Shown one piece after another: positions 1 through 7,886 of a DNA stretch of 64,000 nt. The DNA comes from Streptomyces sp. KL109B. GTDB lineage: Bacteria > Actinomycetota > Actinomycetes > Streptomycetales > Streptomycetaceae. Location: NCBI RefSeq assembly GCF_030766935.1, contig NZ_JASERL010000001.1, positions 124,001 through 188,000 on the forward strand. The letters run 5' to 3'. Position numbers and translations under genes: made by a program. How positions within the stretch are numbered: the first letter of the stretch is position 1; every line of letters begins with the position of its first letter. The notes under the pieces are model-generated. The model was not told the origin of the DNA, searched no databases, and was given only the letters and a program-made list of their open reading frames with translations.

Positions 1-1
1 C

Positions 2-472
2 GCGGTGAAGCCCGGCGCGCTCGCGGCGGCGTCCGCCGTCAAGGTGGTCGGCATCCGGGGCTCGACCAGTCAGGCCGCGCTGGAGAGCAGCGGGGGCGTC
101 GGATTCCCCTACACGTTCGTCGGCGTGGACTCCATCGGTGCGGCCAGGGACGCCTTCCTGGCCGATCCGGGCATCGGGGCCATGGTGGCGGACGAGGTGA
201 TTCTCAGGTCACTCCTGGGGGGCGGGGAGACCCGGTCCGGCGCGAGCCTCCTCGACGTGCGGCTCGGCGGGGAGTGCTACGGGTTCATGATGCGGCGCCG
301 CGACCGGGAATTCCTCCGTGCGGTCGACGCGGCATTGGAGCAGGTACTGACGTCCGACGAATATCCCGAAATTCTTTCCGCATGGTTCGTCGACAGCCTC
401 CCAGGGCTCGGTTTCGGCCTGGGCATGGACATGGGCGACGGCACATTTATGAATCGGAACAGTTGGAATTGA
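2..472 (+). CDS. C-terminal part of a family 3 solute-binding-like protein (5' end outside window)
   Basis: The reading frame is open from the first bases of the window, so the start is missing. About 155 residues resemble the second lobe of the bacterial extracellular solute-binding protein family 3 fold, which also includes periplasmic cyclohexadienyl dehydratases. It has the VGIRGSTSQ-type strand, a DAFLADPGIGAMVADEVIL segment, a GECYGF strand and a closing EYPEILSAWF helix. The ligand cannot be read from this part. The stop overlaps the start of the flavin reductase gene by one base, so the two are co-transcribed and it probably belongs to the biosynthetic cluster. It could be a transporter subunit or a periplasmic enzyme. 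Confidence 0.6.
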   Translation, partial: AVKPGALAAASAVKVVGIRGSTSQAALESSGGVGFPYTFVGVDSIGAARDAFLADPGIGAMVADEVILRSLLGGGETRSGASLLDVRLGGECYGFMMRRRDREFLRAVDAALEQVLTSDEYPEILSAWFVDSLPGLGFGLGMDMGDGTFMNRNSWN

Positions 473-972
473 TGAGTACCACTGAAATATCGCTGCAGGA
501 CGCCTTCAAGGACGTCATGTCGTGTGTGGCCACCCCCGTCTCGATCGTGACGGCGCTGGCCAGGGACGGCGCCCCGTGCGGGGCCACGGTCAGCGCGTTC
601 GCCTCGCTCTCGGTCTCTCCCGCGATGGTCATGGTGAGTCTCGACCGGAGGTCGAGCACGCTCGAAGTCATCCGCGAATCGGGCCGTTTCGGGCTGAACG
701 TACTCGGCGCCGACCAGGCCGATCTGGCGCTGACCTTCGCGTCGAAGCAGGGCATCGGCAAATTCGGCGGGGCCCTGTGGAGCGTCGATCACGAGGTGCC
801 GCGCCTCGCCGGGACCTCGGCCTGGATAGCGGCGGGCGTCGCCGGTCTCCAGGACGGCGGAGACCACGTGGTCGTGCTCGGACACGTCGAGACCGCCGAG
901 AGCGAGGACGCGGAGAACAAGTCGCCCCTCGTCTATTACCGGCGCCGTTTCGGCACCTACCTCTCGTACTAG
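472..972 (+). CDS. Flavin reductase domain protein (FMN-binding, short-chain)
   Basis: A 166-residue protein of the flavin reductase-like family, the NAD(P)H:FMN/FAD reductase partners of two-component monooxygenases. It has the family pattern: an N-terminal helix with TPVSIVTA, the flavin-binding segment GATVSAFASLSVSPAMVMVS, the SGRFGLNVL strand and a C-terminal PLVYYRRRFGTY. The ATG at 472 shares its A with the upstream TGA, which fixes the start. It probably supplies reduced flavin, or electrons, to an oxygenase of the cluster. Candidates are the diiron protein at 3570 or an oxygenase left of the window. A second, distinct flavin reductase is encoded at 44471. Confidence 0.85.
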   Translation: MSTTEISLQDAFKDVMSCVATPVSIVTALARDGAPCGATVSAFASLSVSPAMVMVSLDRRSSTLEVIRESGRFGLNVLGADQADLALTFASKQGIGKFGGALWSVDHEVPRLAGTSAWIAAGVAGLQDGGDHVVVLGHVETAESEDAENKSPLVYYRRRFGTYLSY

Positions 973-1014
973 GAACTCGCACTAGGAACTCGCACTAGGA
1001 ACTCGTACTAGGAA
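963..1014 (+). repeat. Four tandem 13-bp units spanning the flavin reductase stop and the hom ribosome-binding site
   Basis: Four head-to-tail units of CTCG[T/C]ACTAGGAA fill the gap between the flavin reductase and homoserine dehydrogenase genes. The first unit contains the TAG stop of the flavin reductase, and every unit carries TAG and AGGAA. The AGGAA of the last unit lies about 6 bases before the next ATG and probably acts as its ribosome-binding site. Units 1 and 4 have T and units 2 and 3 have C at the fifth position. Confidence 0.9.
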
Positions 1015-1019
1015 CGCTC

Positions 1020-2315
1020 ATGGCAAAACATGTAAGGATCGGCCTGCTCGGGTGCGGAACGGTCGGAGTGGCCTTCGCCGAACTGCTCGTCGAGCGGAGC
1101 TCCTCCGTCGAGGACATCGCGGACGTGAAACTCGACCTCGTCCGCATCGCCGTGCGCGACCCGGACAAGCCGCGATCGCCGGCGCTGGACAGGACACTCT
1201 TCACCGCCGACGCCGATGAAGTGGTGCGGGCCGACGACGTCGACGTCGTGGTGGAACTGATCGGCGGCACGGCAGCGGCCGGTGAACTGGTGCGTACCGC
1301 CCTGGAGTCCGGCAAACCGGTCGTGACCGCCAACAAGGAGCTGATCGCCGCCCAGGGCCCCGAACTGTTCGCCCTGGCGGAGAAGGCGGGCGCCGACCTG
1401 TTCTTCGAGGCCGCCGCCGTGGCGGCGGTGCCGATCCTGCGCCCCATCCGCGAGTCGCTGCTCGCCGAGGAAGTGCACAGCGTCGTCGGCATCATCAACG
1501 GCACCACCAACTTCATGCTCACGCGCATGATGAGCGAGGGCCTCTCCTTCGACCAGGCGCTGGCCAGGGCGCGGGAACTGGGGTACGCGGAGCCCGACGC
1601 GAGCGCCGACATCGAAGGCGGGGACGCTGCCGCCAAGATCGCGATCATCGCCTCGCTGGCGTTCAACCAGGCGGTCCCCGCCGACGAGGTCGGCAGGGAG
1701 GGCATCGTCGGCCTCGACCGGGAGGACATCGAGACGGCCGAGCAGTTCGGCTACGTCATCAAACTCCTCGCCGTGGCCGAGCGCTTCCCGGACGACGGCG
1801 CGGGCAGGGGACCGGTCAGCGCCCAGGTCTTCCCGGCGCTCGTCGACAGCAGCCATCCGCTGGCGAACGTCCACGACAGCTTCAACGCGGTGTTCATCAC
1901 CACCGCCGCGGCGGGGGAGCTGATGTTCTACGGCCACGGCGCGGGCCCCCGTCCGACGGCCTCGGCCATCCTGGGCGACGCCGTCGCCGCCGCGGACCAC
2001 TCGCTGCGCGGCACCCACCGGCGCGTCCCGGTCGGCCCGCCCGCGGAGCTGCGGCCCAGCCGGGAGCTGGTGCATCCCTACTACGTCCGGGTCGACATCG
2101 CGGAGGCGCCCGGCGTGCTGTCCGAGGTGACGGGGGTGTTCGGGCGCCACGGGGTGTCGATCCAGAAGGTCGACCAGCGGAGCGAAGGGCCGCAGGCACG
2201 CGTCGTGTTCATCACCTTCCCGGCGCCGGAACACGCGCTGGCCGGCGCGCTGAGCGAGCTGGCCGAGCACGACCAGGTCCGGGCGGTCAGGCGGGTGCTG
2301 CGCATCTGCTCCTGA
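1020..2315 (+). CDS. Homoserine dehydrogenase (cluster-associated copy)
   Basis: A 431-residue NAD(P)-dependent homoserine dehydrogenase, which reduces aspartate semialdehyde to homoserine. The Rossmann motif GLLGCGTVG is at residues 8-16, TANKELIAAQG near 103, the catalytic-domain signature INGTTNFML near 160, and DIEGGDAAAK follows. A C-terminal ACT-like domain starts near residue 358 (APGVLSEVTGVFGRHGVSI). The length is normal for the monofunctional actinobacterial enzyme. It lies inside a secondary-metabolite cluster, far from thrC at 58883, so it is likely a second copy that supplies homoserine or a derived amino acid to the pathway. Keeping the ACT domain suggests it may still be feedback controlled. 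The pathway role is inference. Confidence 0.92.
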   Translation: MAKHVRIGLLGCGTVGVAFAELLVERSSSVEDIADVKLDLVRIAVRDPDKPRSPALDRTLFTADADEVVRADDVDVVVELIGGTAAAGELVRTALESGKPVVTANKELIAAQGPELFALAEKAGADLFFEAAAVAAVPILRPIRESLLAEEVHSVVGIINGTTNFMLTRMMSEGLSFDQALARARELGYAEPDASADIEGGDAAAKIAIIASLAFNQAVPADEVGREGIVGLDREDIETAEQFGYVIKLLAVAERFPDDGAGRGPVSAQVFPALVDSSHPLANVHDSFNAVFITTAAAGELMFYGHGAGPRPTASAILGDAVAAADHSLRGTHRRVPVGPPAELRPSRELVHPYYVRVDIAEAPGVLSEVTGVFGRHGVSIQKVDQRSEGPQARVVFITFPAPEHALAGALSELAEHDQVRAVRRVLRICS

Positions 2316-2389
2316 ACGCGTTCACCCGCTCACGTCACACATCAGTACACGTCAGTACACATCCATCACCAAGAGATCGGAACCAGGAA

Positions 2390-2692
2390 ATGTCTCAGCC
2401 CGTCATGCTCACCATCGTCATCACCACACTCCCCGGCCACGGGCAGGAGCAGATCGACGCGTACGAGCGCCTCGCCCCGCTCGTACGCGCCGAGAAGGGC
2501 TGCCTCCAGTACGACCTGCACCGGGTGACCGGCGAGCCCGACCGCTTCGTGCTCATCGAGCGGTGGGACTCGCAGGAGGCGCTCGACGCCCACGACGCGA
2601 CCCCGCACATGATCGAGGCCGACGCCGCAAGCCCGTCGTTCCGGGCCGGGCCCGCGCAGGTCTTCAAGCTGGACGCCGAGCCCGTGGCCTGA
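2390..2692 (+). CDS. Antibiotic biosynthesis monooxygenase (ABM) domain protein
   Basis: A 100-residue dimeric alpha/beta-barrel protein of the ABM family. It shows VITTLPGHGQEQIDAYERLAPLVRAEKGCLQYDLH and FVLIERWDSQEALDAH, typical of cofactor-independent quinone-forming monooxygenases and of small heme or aldehyde-handling relatives. The ATG at 2390 follows AGGAA. Some ABM proteins are enzymes that oxidise aromatic rings, while others only shield reactive intermediates, and the sequence does not decide between these. It is co-directional with hom and lies directly before a convergent methyltransferase gene. The 75-base spacer before it contains a short duplicated GTCAGTACACAT-like stretch. 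Confidence 0.8.
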   Translation: MSQPVMLTIVITTLPGHGQEQIDAYERLAPLVRAEKGCLQYDLHRVTGEPDRFVLIERWDSQEALDAHDATPHMIEADAASPSFRAGPAQVFKLDAEPVA

Positions 2693-2708
2693 GCACGGTC
2701 AGGCCCGG

Positions 2709-3419
2709 TCAGGCGCGGGCGGTGACCTCGTAGAGCATGTGACGGACGTCGTCGGTCCCTTCGCGGACCGTGACGGCGGCCGTCTCGTGCAGCTCGCGGC
2801 CGCACTCCTCGGCGAGCGCGGACAGCGTGGACAGGTCGGCCCGGTTGCTCACATGCAGCAGGACCCGGCCGCCGGCGGTGGTGCGGCCCGGGGCCTCGCT
2901 CAGGAAACGGCGGTGGGCGCGGTAACCGGGGTCCACGTAGGCGCGCTCGTGCTCCGAGTCGTAGTAGTAACGGGCCGGTGCCAGCACGAAGTTCGAGTGC
3001 CAGTACACGGTGTCGTACCGGTCCTCGGCGTCGAGCGCGTCGAACAGATCGCTGTGCACGGCGCGGGCCCGGTCCGCCAGGCCGTGCCTGCGCGCGTTCA
3101 GCGCCGCGTTCTCCACGGCCTGTGGATTGACGTCGAGAGCCGTGACGCGGTCGCAGCCCGCCGCGGCCGCGGACAGGCCGATGACACCGGTGCCGCAGCC
3201 GACGTCCAGGAACGAGCCGTACCAGGGCTTCGGCTCCTGGCTCGCGAGGCCGAGCAGTTCCATGGCGGCGCTGGTGGCCGCCGAGAAGGGGGGCGCGAAC
3301 ACACCGTCCAGCAGGTCCCAGGTGCGTCCCGCCAACTCGAACGTCCGGGGCCTGTCCGGATGCTGGAGTGCGGCGCGGCTGCGCGCGATCGACCGCTCGT
3401 AGTCGGTGAGGTCCGTCAT
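2709..3419 (-). CDS. Class I SAM-dependent methyltransferase, HemK/PrmC-like fold with altered motif IV (copy 1)
   Basis: A 236-residue Rossmann methyltransferase. Motif I is FLDVGCGTGVIGLSAAAAG near residue 75, followed by the acidic loop ALDVNPQAVENA. In PrmC/HemK and N6-adenine enzymes the catalytic motif is [N/D]PP[Y/F]; here the equivalent position reads YWHSNFVLAP, so that motif is absent and substrate chemistry must differ. The start is ATG at 3419, preceded by GGGAGA. It is a close paralogue of the gene at 22859: both share YERS-AR near the N-terminus, HPDRPR, WDLLD-VF-P and DPGY-AH-RFL. It is transcribed towards the ABM gene and diverges from the diiron gene. The substrate is unknown. 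Confidence 0.85.
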   Translation of the reverse strand: MTDLTDYERSIARSRAALQHPDRPRTFELAGRTWDLLDGVFAPPFSAATSAAMELLGLASQEPKPWYGSFLDVGCGTGVIGLSAAAAGCDRVTALDVNPQAVENAALNARRHGLADRARAVHSDLFDALDAEDRYDTVYWHSNFVLAPARYYYDSEHERAYVDPGYRAHRRFLSEAPGRTTAGGRVLLHVSNRADLSTLSALAEECGRELHETAAVTVREGTDDVRHMLYEVTARA

Positions 3420-3482
3420 GCTCTCCCTATCCCGTGCTGTGCGGCCGCCGACCGCCGACACAGTGCCGCGGGCTCCGGCCGA

Positions 3483-3502
3483 GGTGTCCCAAAGGCCAAT
3501 TG
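3483..3502. promoter_or_regulatory. Candidate cluster operator, copy 1
   Basis: GGTGTCCCAAAGGCCAATTG lies in the 150-bp divergent region between the methyltransferase (3419, minus) and the diiron gene (3570, plus). The same 20-mer with one mismatch occurs at 10874, in the other divergent promoter region of the cluster. Both lie 67-83 bases before the rightward gene. Shared presence only in these two promoter regions suggests a pathway regulator site or a common promoter element. Confidence 0.5.
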
Positions 3503-3569
3503 AGAGGCCACAGATCCTCGGCGAACCTGGGGTGGCTCAGCATACCGATGCGTTCGAAGGAGTCACGAC

Positions 3570-4289
3570 GTGAGTTTCACCCTGCCTGACGACGAGGTCG
3601 TGGCGGTGCGCACACCGGAGGAGTTCCACTCCATGCCGGAGGAGTACCGCGAGGTCGCGTTGCGGCAGATGATGGTGAACACCGAGGGCGAACTCTCCGG
3701 CGGGGACGACTACATCCAGGTCTTCCTGCCCCTCGCGCCCAACGCCGAGGAGCGGCAGGTCTGCGCGGAGCGGGCCGTGGAGGAGTACGACCACTACAAG
3801 CTCGGCAAGCGCGTCCTCGCCGACCTCGACGTCGACACCTCGTACATGGAGAAGCAGCCCCTCTCCGAGCGCGAGCTGTTCGCCGACCAGACCCTGCACA
3901 CCTGCACCACCTGGGCCGAGCGCGGCATCTTCTCCTACATCGGCGAGGAGACGGCGATGGTGATGATCCGGGAGTTCGCCGAGAGCAGCTACCAGCCGTG
4001 GGCCGAGGCCGTGCGGACGATCATCATCGACGAGAAGGTGCACATCGCCCACGGGGCGCGCGTGTGCCGCGCACTGGCGGCCACCGAAGAGGGCCGCGAG
4101 GAGCTGCAACAGGCCCTCGACCGGCTGTGGCCCACCTTCGAGCGGATCTTCGGCAGCTCCCGCTCCGAACGGGCCCGCCTCGCCGTGCGGTTCGGGCTCC
4201 GGAAGACCACCAACGGCCAGGCCCGCGACATCTGGCGGGAGAAGGTCACCCCCCGCGTCACCCAACTCGGCCTGCGCGTCCCGCAGTAG
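3570..4289 (+). CDS. Stand-alone PaaA/PaaC-like diiron oxygenase
   Basis: A 239-residue ferritin-like protein of the phenylacetate-catabolism (PaaA/PaaC) family, in which PaaA is the catalytic subunit of the phenylacetyl-CoA epoxidase. Likely iron ligands are all present: E39 or E41 (NTEGEL), E72 and H75 in a EYDH motif, E126/E127 (GEETAM), and E155 and H158 in DEKVH. Start is GTG at 3570, with GAAGGAG about 8 bases before. Unlike paa operons, there is no PaaB, PaaC partner or PaaE reductase nearby, so it probably acts alone or with the flavin reductase at 472. It could epoxidise, hydroxylate or N-oxygenate a cluster intermediate. It is the first gene of a run that continues into the radical SAM gene. 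Confidence 0.82.
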   Translation: MSFTLPDDEVVAVRTPEEFHSMPEEYREVALRQMMVNTEGELSGGDDYIQVFLPLAPNAEERQVCAERAVEEYDHYKLGKRVLADLDVDTSYMEKQPLSERELFADQTLHTCTTWAERGIFSYIGEETAMVMIREFAESSYQPWAEAVRTIIIDEKVHIAHGARVCRALAATEEGREELQQALDRLWPTFERIFGSSRSERARLAVRFGLRKTTNGQARDIWREKVTPRVTQLGLRVPQ

Positions 4290-4312
4290 GCGTGACGGAA
4301 CGCCGCACCCCC

Positions 4313-4344
4313 GTCAGCCGAACCGAACGTCAGCCGAACCGAGG
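4313..4344 (+). repeat. Two tandem 16-bp units before the radical SAM gene
   Basis: GTCAGCCGAACCGAAC is followed immediately by GTCAGCCGAACCGAGG. The altered end of the second unit produces GAGGAAGG, which lies about 8 bases before the GTG start at 4357 and looks like its ribosome-binding site. Confidence 0.8.
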
Positions 4345-4356
4345 AAGGGCCGCTCC

Positions 4357-5472
4357 GTGTCCGTGTCGCTGAACCTGACGTCCCGCCCGCTCTCCCGCAA
4401 GGAGGCCAAGGCGCGGACCGTCGAAATCCTTGCCGCACGCCCCGACTTGTCCGCACGCATGCACCGGATGCGCCGGCTCGGCCGCGCCGTGCGCTCCTGC
4501 GAGGTCCACCTCACCAACAGCTGCAACATCCGCTGCAAGGGCTGCTGGTACTTCGAGGGCGGCTTCGACACTGCGGTGCGCGAGGAGAGCGACCCGGAGC
4601 GCATCCGGGCGTTCGCCGAGCACCTCAAGGAAGAGGGCGTCACCCAGGCCACGCTGATCGGCGGCGAACCCACCCTGGTCCCGCGCCGCATCGAACCGTT
4701 CGTCGAGGCCATGCCGTACGTGACGATCTCGACCAACGGGCTGCGGCCGATGCCGCGCGAAGGTTTCGAGAACCTCGCGATCGCGGTGAGCATCTTCGGC
4801 GGCGGTCCGCTCGACGACGACCTGCGGGCCATCCGGGTCAACGGCAGCAAGTTCACCGGCCTCTTCGACACGGCGCTGAAGCACTACCGCGACGACCCGC
4901 GCGTCATGTTCATCTACGCCCTGTCGGAGGCGGGCGTCGAACACATCGAGCCGACCGTGCGCAGGATCGCCGAGAACGGCAACACCGTCACCTTCAACTT
5001 CTACAGCGAGCACGGCACCGACACCCCGCTGCGCATCAGCAACGAACAGCGCCTCCTCGAAGAGGCCCTGCGGGTACGTGAGTTGTATCCGGACGCCGTG
5101 ATGAGCCACCCCTACTTCATCCGGACGCTCATCACCGGGCGCACCCACTGGGGCGGCACCTTCGGCTACGACGTCTGCCCGAGCATCAGCGTCGACCACC
5201 CCGCCCACAAGGAGCGGCTGCTCAACGGCAACCCGGTCATCCCCGGGTTCAACGCCTGGGGCGCCGACTACCGCACCCCGCAGTTCTGCTGCACATCGGG
5301 CGACTGCGACGGCTGCCGCGACAGCCAGGCGGTCTACAGCTGGCTGATGGTCAGCTCCTCCCGATTCCTCGACGACGAGGGGCAGTTGGAGCTGTGGCTG
5401 GACATCGCCGAGAGCTACTGGCGGCAGTGGTACTGGTCGCCCCTGCACGCGGAGAGGCGGGAACAGGCATGA
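4357..5472 (+). CDS. Radical SAM enzyme with a cysteine-rich C-terminal (SPASM/twitch-like) region
   Basis: A 371-residue radical SAM protein. C56, C60 and C63 (CNIRCKGC) form the CX3CX2C site for the catalytic 4Fe-4S cluster, and IGGEPTL near residue 105 is the SAM-binding GGE motif. Later cysteines at 274 and at 311, 312, 317 and 320 (CCTSGDCDGC) could hold an auxiliary cluster, as in SPASM or twitch enzymes. The GTG start follows GAGGAAGG. The stop overlaps the acyl carrier protein start by 4 bases (ATGA), so it is made with the carrier-protein pathway. Possible chemistry includes C-C bond formation, dehydrogenation or rearrangement of a small substrate. No precursor peptide gene is visible, so RiPP maturation is unlikely. 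Confidence 0.85.
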   Translation: MSVSLNLTSRPLSRKEAKARTVEILAARPDLSARMHRMRRLGRAVRSCEVHLTNSCNIRCKGCWYFEGGFDTAVREESDPERIRAFAEHLKEEGVTQATLIGGEPTLVPRRIEPFVEAMPYVTISTNGLRPMPREGFENLAIAVSIFGGGPLDDDLRAIRVNGSKFTGLFDTALKHYRDDPRVMFIYALSEAGVEHIEPTVRRIAENGNTVTFNFYSEHGTDTPLRISNEQRLLEEALRVRELYPDAVMSHPYFIRTLITGRTHWGGTFGYDVCPSISVDHPAHKERLLNGNPVIPGFNAWGADYRTPQFCCTSGDCDGCRDSQAVYSWLMVSSSRFLDDEGQLELWLDIAESYWRQWYWSPLHAERREQA

Positions 5473-5738
5473 CCACCGCTGTCGGACGTGCGGACATCGA
5501 GGGCTACGTCGTCGGGGCGCTCGTCGAACTGGGCGTGGAGCGTTCCGCGATCGCCCCGGAGACGGTCCTCGACGACCTGGAGATCGACTCGCTCGACCTG
5601 CTGGAGCTGTGCCAGCAGATCCGCGGCGGCCTCGGCATCCCGGTACGGCCCAAGGACTTCGACGGCGTCGAGACGGTACGGCAGGTCGTCGACGTCTGCG
5701 CCGCCAGGGGAGGCCGCGGACGAGGCAGGAGCGCGTGA
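5469..5738 (+). CDS. Acyl carrier protein 1
   Basis: An 89-residue carrier protein. S41 in LEIDSLDLLEL is the phosphopantetheine attachment site. The four-helix ACP pattern is visible, followed by a short basic tail (RGGRGRGRSA). It starts at an ATG that overlaps the radical SAM stop and ends one base before the ketosynthase start. It is likely the carrier used by the adjacent ketosynthase and loaded by the AMP ligase at 7883 or by the acyltransferase of primary metabolism. The phosphopantetheinyl transferase at 16691 probably activates it. Confidence 0.9.
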   Translation: MTTAVGRADIEGYVVGALVELGVERSAIAPETVLDDLEIDSLDLLELCQQIRGGLGIPVRPKDFDGVETVRQVVDVCAARGGRGRGRSA

Positions 5739-5739
5739 G

Positions 5740-6966
5740 ATGACGCAGGAGTGTGTCGTCACCGGCCTGGGCGCCGTCACACCGCTGGGCGTCGGCGCCG
5801 ACGTGCTGCACGAGCGGGCGGTCGCGGGAGAGAGCGGCGTACTCGACGGCATCGGGTACTGCGACGCCTTCGACGCGGCCGACGCCCTGCCCCACCGGCT
5901 CGTACGGCGCACCGACCGGGCCGCCCAACTGGCCGTCGCCGCCGCCGACGAGGCGCTCGCCAGGGCGGGCTGGGCGGCGGGCGACCTGCCCTATCCGGCG
6001 GACCGCGTCGCCTGCGTCATCGGCTGCGGACTCGGCGGCACCGCAAGCCACGCCGCCGAACTCGGCGTCCTGGAAGCCAAGTCGGCCGACGCCGTGTCGC
6101 CGCTGCTGATGCCCCGCATGATGGCGAACGCCGCCGCGGCCCAACTCGCCATGCGCTACGGCCTCACCGGCGAGAGCCTGTGCGTCACCTCCGCCTGCAC
6201 CTCCGGGGCCCAGGCCATCGGCGCCGCCCTGAGACTGCTCGCCTCCGGCGCGGTGGACGCCGTGGTCACCGGCGGCACCGAGGCATCCACCTCGCCGGTC
6301 GTACGGGCCACCTTCCGCAACGCGCGGGCCCTGTCGGAGTCGGGGCGCTCGGTGCCCTTCGACCGCGACCGCGACGGATTCCTGCTCGGCGAGGGCGCGG
6401 GCGTCCTCGTCCTGGAGCGGTCCGACGCCGCCCGGCGCCGCGGCGCACCCCACTACGGCAGCGTCCTCGGCTACGGAGCCTCGTCCGACGCCCACCACGT
6501 GACCGCCCCCGACCCCGAGGGGACGGCGGCGGCCCAGGCCGTGACCCGCGCCCTGGCCTCGGCGGGGATCGGCGCAGACGCCCTCGCCTACATCAACGCG
6601 CACGGCACCGGCACCCCGCTGAACGACGCCGCCGAGGCCGTGGCGCTGCGCCGCGCGCTGGGCGAGCCGCTCGCCGCCGTCCCGCTGTCCTCCAGCAAGT
6701 CCGCGCTCGGCCACACGCTCGGCGCCGCCGGAGCCGTGGAGGCGGTCGTCGCGCTGCAGGCGCTGCGCCACGGTGTCGCACCCCCGACCCGCGGACTGCG
6801 CACCCCCGACGAGCGGCTCGGCCCGCTCGACCACATCGTCGAGGCCAGGAAGCTGCCCGGCGAAGGGCGGCGCCGGGTGGCCCTGTCCACCTCCTTCGGC
6901 TTCGGCGGCCACAACGCCGCCCTCGTCCTCGGGGCGGCGCCCGACGACAGCCGCGCCGCCGCATGA
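5740..6966 (+). CDS. Beta-ketoacyl-ACP synthase (FabF/type II KS) 1
   Basis: A 408-residue condensing enzyme of the FabF/KAS II family with a complete Cys-His-His triad: C153 (TSACTSG), H288 (NAHGTGTP) and H325 (KSALGHTLGAAG). It therefore is not a chain-length factor, where the cysteine is replaced, usually by Gln. It follows ACP 1 closely and overlaps the alpha/beta hydrolase start by 4 bases. It probably elongates an acyl chain on ACP 1 with malonyl units. A second complete ketosynthase is at 12283 next to a second ACP, so the cluster has two KS/ACP pairs. Confidence 0.93.
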   Translation: MTQECVVTGLGAVTPLGVGADVLHERAVAGESGVLDGIGYCDAFDAADALPHRLVRRTDRAAQLAVAAADEALARAGWAAGDLPYPADRVACVIGCGLGGTASHAAELGVLEAKSADAVSPLLMPRMMANAAAAQLAMRYGLTGESLCVTSACTSGAQAIGAALRLLASGAVDAVVTGGTEASTSPVVRATFRNARALSESGRSVPFDRDRDGFLLGEGAGVLVLERSDAARRRGAPHYGSVLGYGASSDAHHVTAPDPEGTAAAQAVTRALASAGIGADALAYINAHGTGTPLNDAAEAVALRRALGEPLAAVPLSSSKSALGHTLGAAGAVEAVVALQALRHGVAPPTRGLRTPDERLGPLDHIVEARKLPGEGRRRVALSTSFGFGGHNAALVLGAAPDDSRAAA

Positions 6967-7886
6967 CGGGCCGCCCCCGCTTCCCGCTCCTGGCCGAGCT
7001 CACCGCCGCCGACGGCACCCGCCTGGTGCTGCGCTGCCTGCGCGCGCCGGGCGAGCGCGGCGAGCGCGCGCCCGTGCTCGTCCTGCTGCCCGCGATGGGC
7101 ACCCCGGCCCGCCAGTACGCACCCTTCGTACGGGCCCTGAACCAGCGGGAGTTGACCGTCGTCACGGTCGATCCGCGGGGCCACGGCGAGAGCACACCGC
7201 GGGCGGCGCGCGCGGTGCCCTGCGGATACCGGGAGGTCGTCGAACAGGACATCGGGGCGGTCCTGGAAGCCGTCCGCGACCGGCTGCCCCACGCGGAGCG
7301 GACCTACCTCGTCGGCCACAGCCTCGGCGGCCAACTGGGCCTGATCCACGCCGCGTTGTACGCCCCCGAACTCGCCGGCGCGGTCCTGGTCGCCGCCGGT
7401 TCCGCCTGGCACCGCTGCTTCCCGCTCCGTGCCCGGCTGCGCTGGCTCGGCGTGGGCGCGGCCGGCTCCCCGCTCGCCCGGCTCCTCGGCCACTGGCCGG
7501 GCGCCACCCTCGGCATCGGCGACCGCGAAGGGGCGCGCCTGATGCGGGACTGGGCCCGGCAGGCGCGCACCGGCCGCTACCGGGCCGAGGGCTCGCGGCA
7601 CGACTACGAGCGGGCCCTCGCGGGCCTCGAACTCCCGGTGCTCGCCGTGGACGTGGAGGACGACGCCCTCGCGCCGCCCGCCGCGGTCGACCACCTGTGC
7701 GGCAAGCTGCCGAGCCGCTCCGTCACCCGCTGGCACTACCCCCGCTCCGCCGCCCGCGGCAAGCCGCTCGGGCACTTCCGGTGGGTGCGGCACAACGCGG
7801 CCCTCGTCGAACGGATCGCCGCCTGGACCGGGGCGGAAGAACCCGAACCACCGACCCCACCGCGTACACGGGAGACCGCACGATGA
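6963..7886 (+). CDS. Alpha/beta hydrolase
   Basis: A 307-residue alpha/beta hydrolase. The nucleophile elbow GHSLGG has S120, and VLLPAMGTPARQY near residue 40 fits the oxyanion region. VDVEDDALAPPAAV near residue 225 offers the acid, and a late histidine in PLGHFRW is a possible catalytic base. It could release or edit acyl chains as a thioesterase-like enzyme, or act on an ester. Overlaps of 4 bases with both neighbours (KS 1 and AMP ligase) indicate one transcript. The C-terminus is proline and glutamate rich. Confidence 0.8.
   Translation: MTGRPRFPLLAELTAADGTRLVLRCLRAPGERGERAPVLVLLPAMGTPARQYAPFVRALNQRELTVVTVDPRGHGESTPRAARAVPCGYREVVEQDIGAVLEAVRDRLPHAERTYLVGHSLGGQLGLIHAALYAPELAGAVLVAAGSAWHRCFPLRARLRWLGVGAAGSPLARLLGHWPGATLGIGDREGARLMRDWARQARTGRYRAEGSRHDYERALAGLELPVLAVDVEDDALAPPAAVDHLCGKLPSRSVTRWHYPRSAARGKPLGHFRWVRHNAALVERIAAWTGAEEPEPPTPPRTRETAR

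Noticed and set aside
4357..5472. RiPP-maturing radical SAM enzyme
   Set aside because: No small precursor-peptide gene is nearby, and the enzyme is coupled to ACP and ketosynthase genes.
4330..6912. 860-codon minus-strand frame opposite the radical SAM, ACP and KS genes
   Set aside because: Gly/Ala/Arg-rich translation without motifs, and the plus-strand genes are certain.
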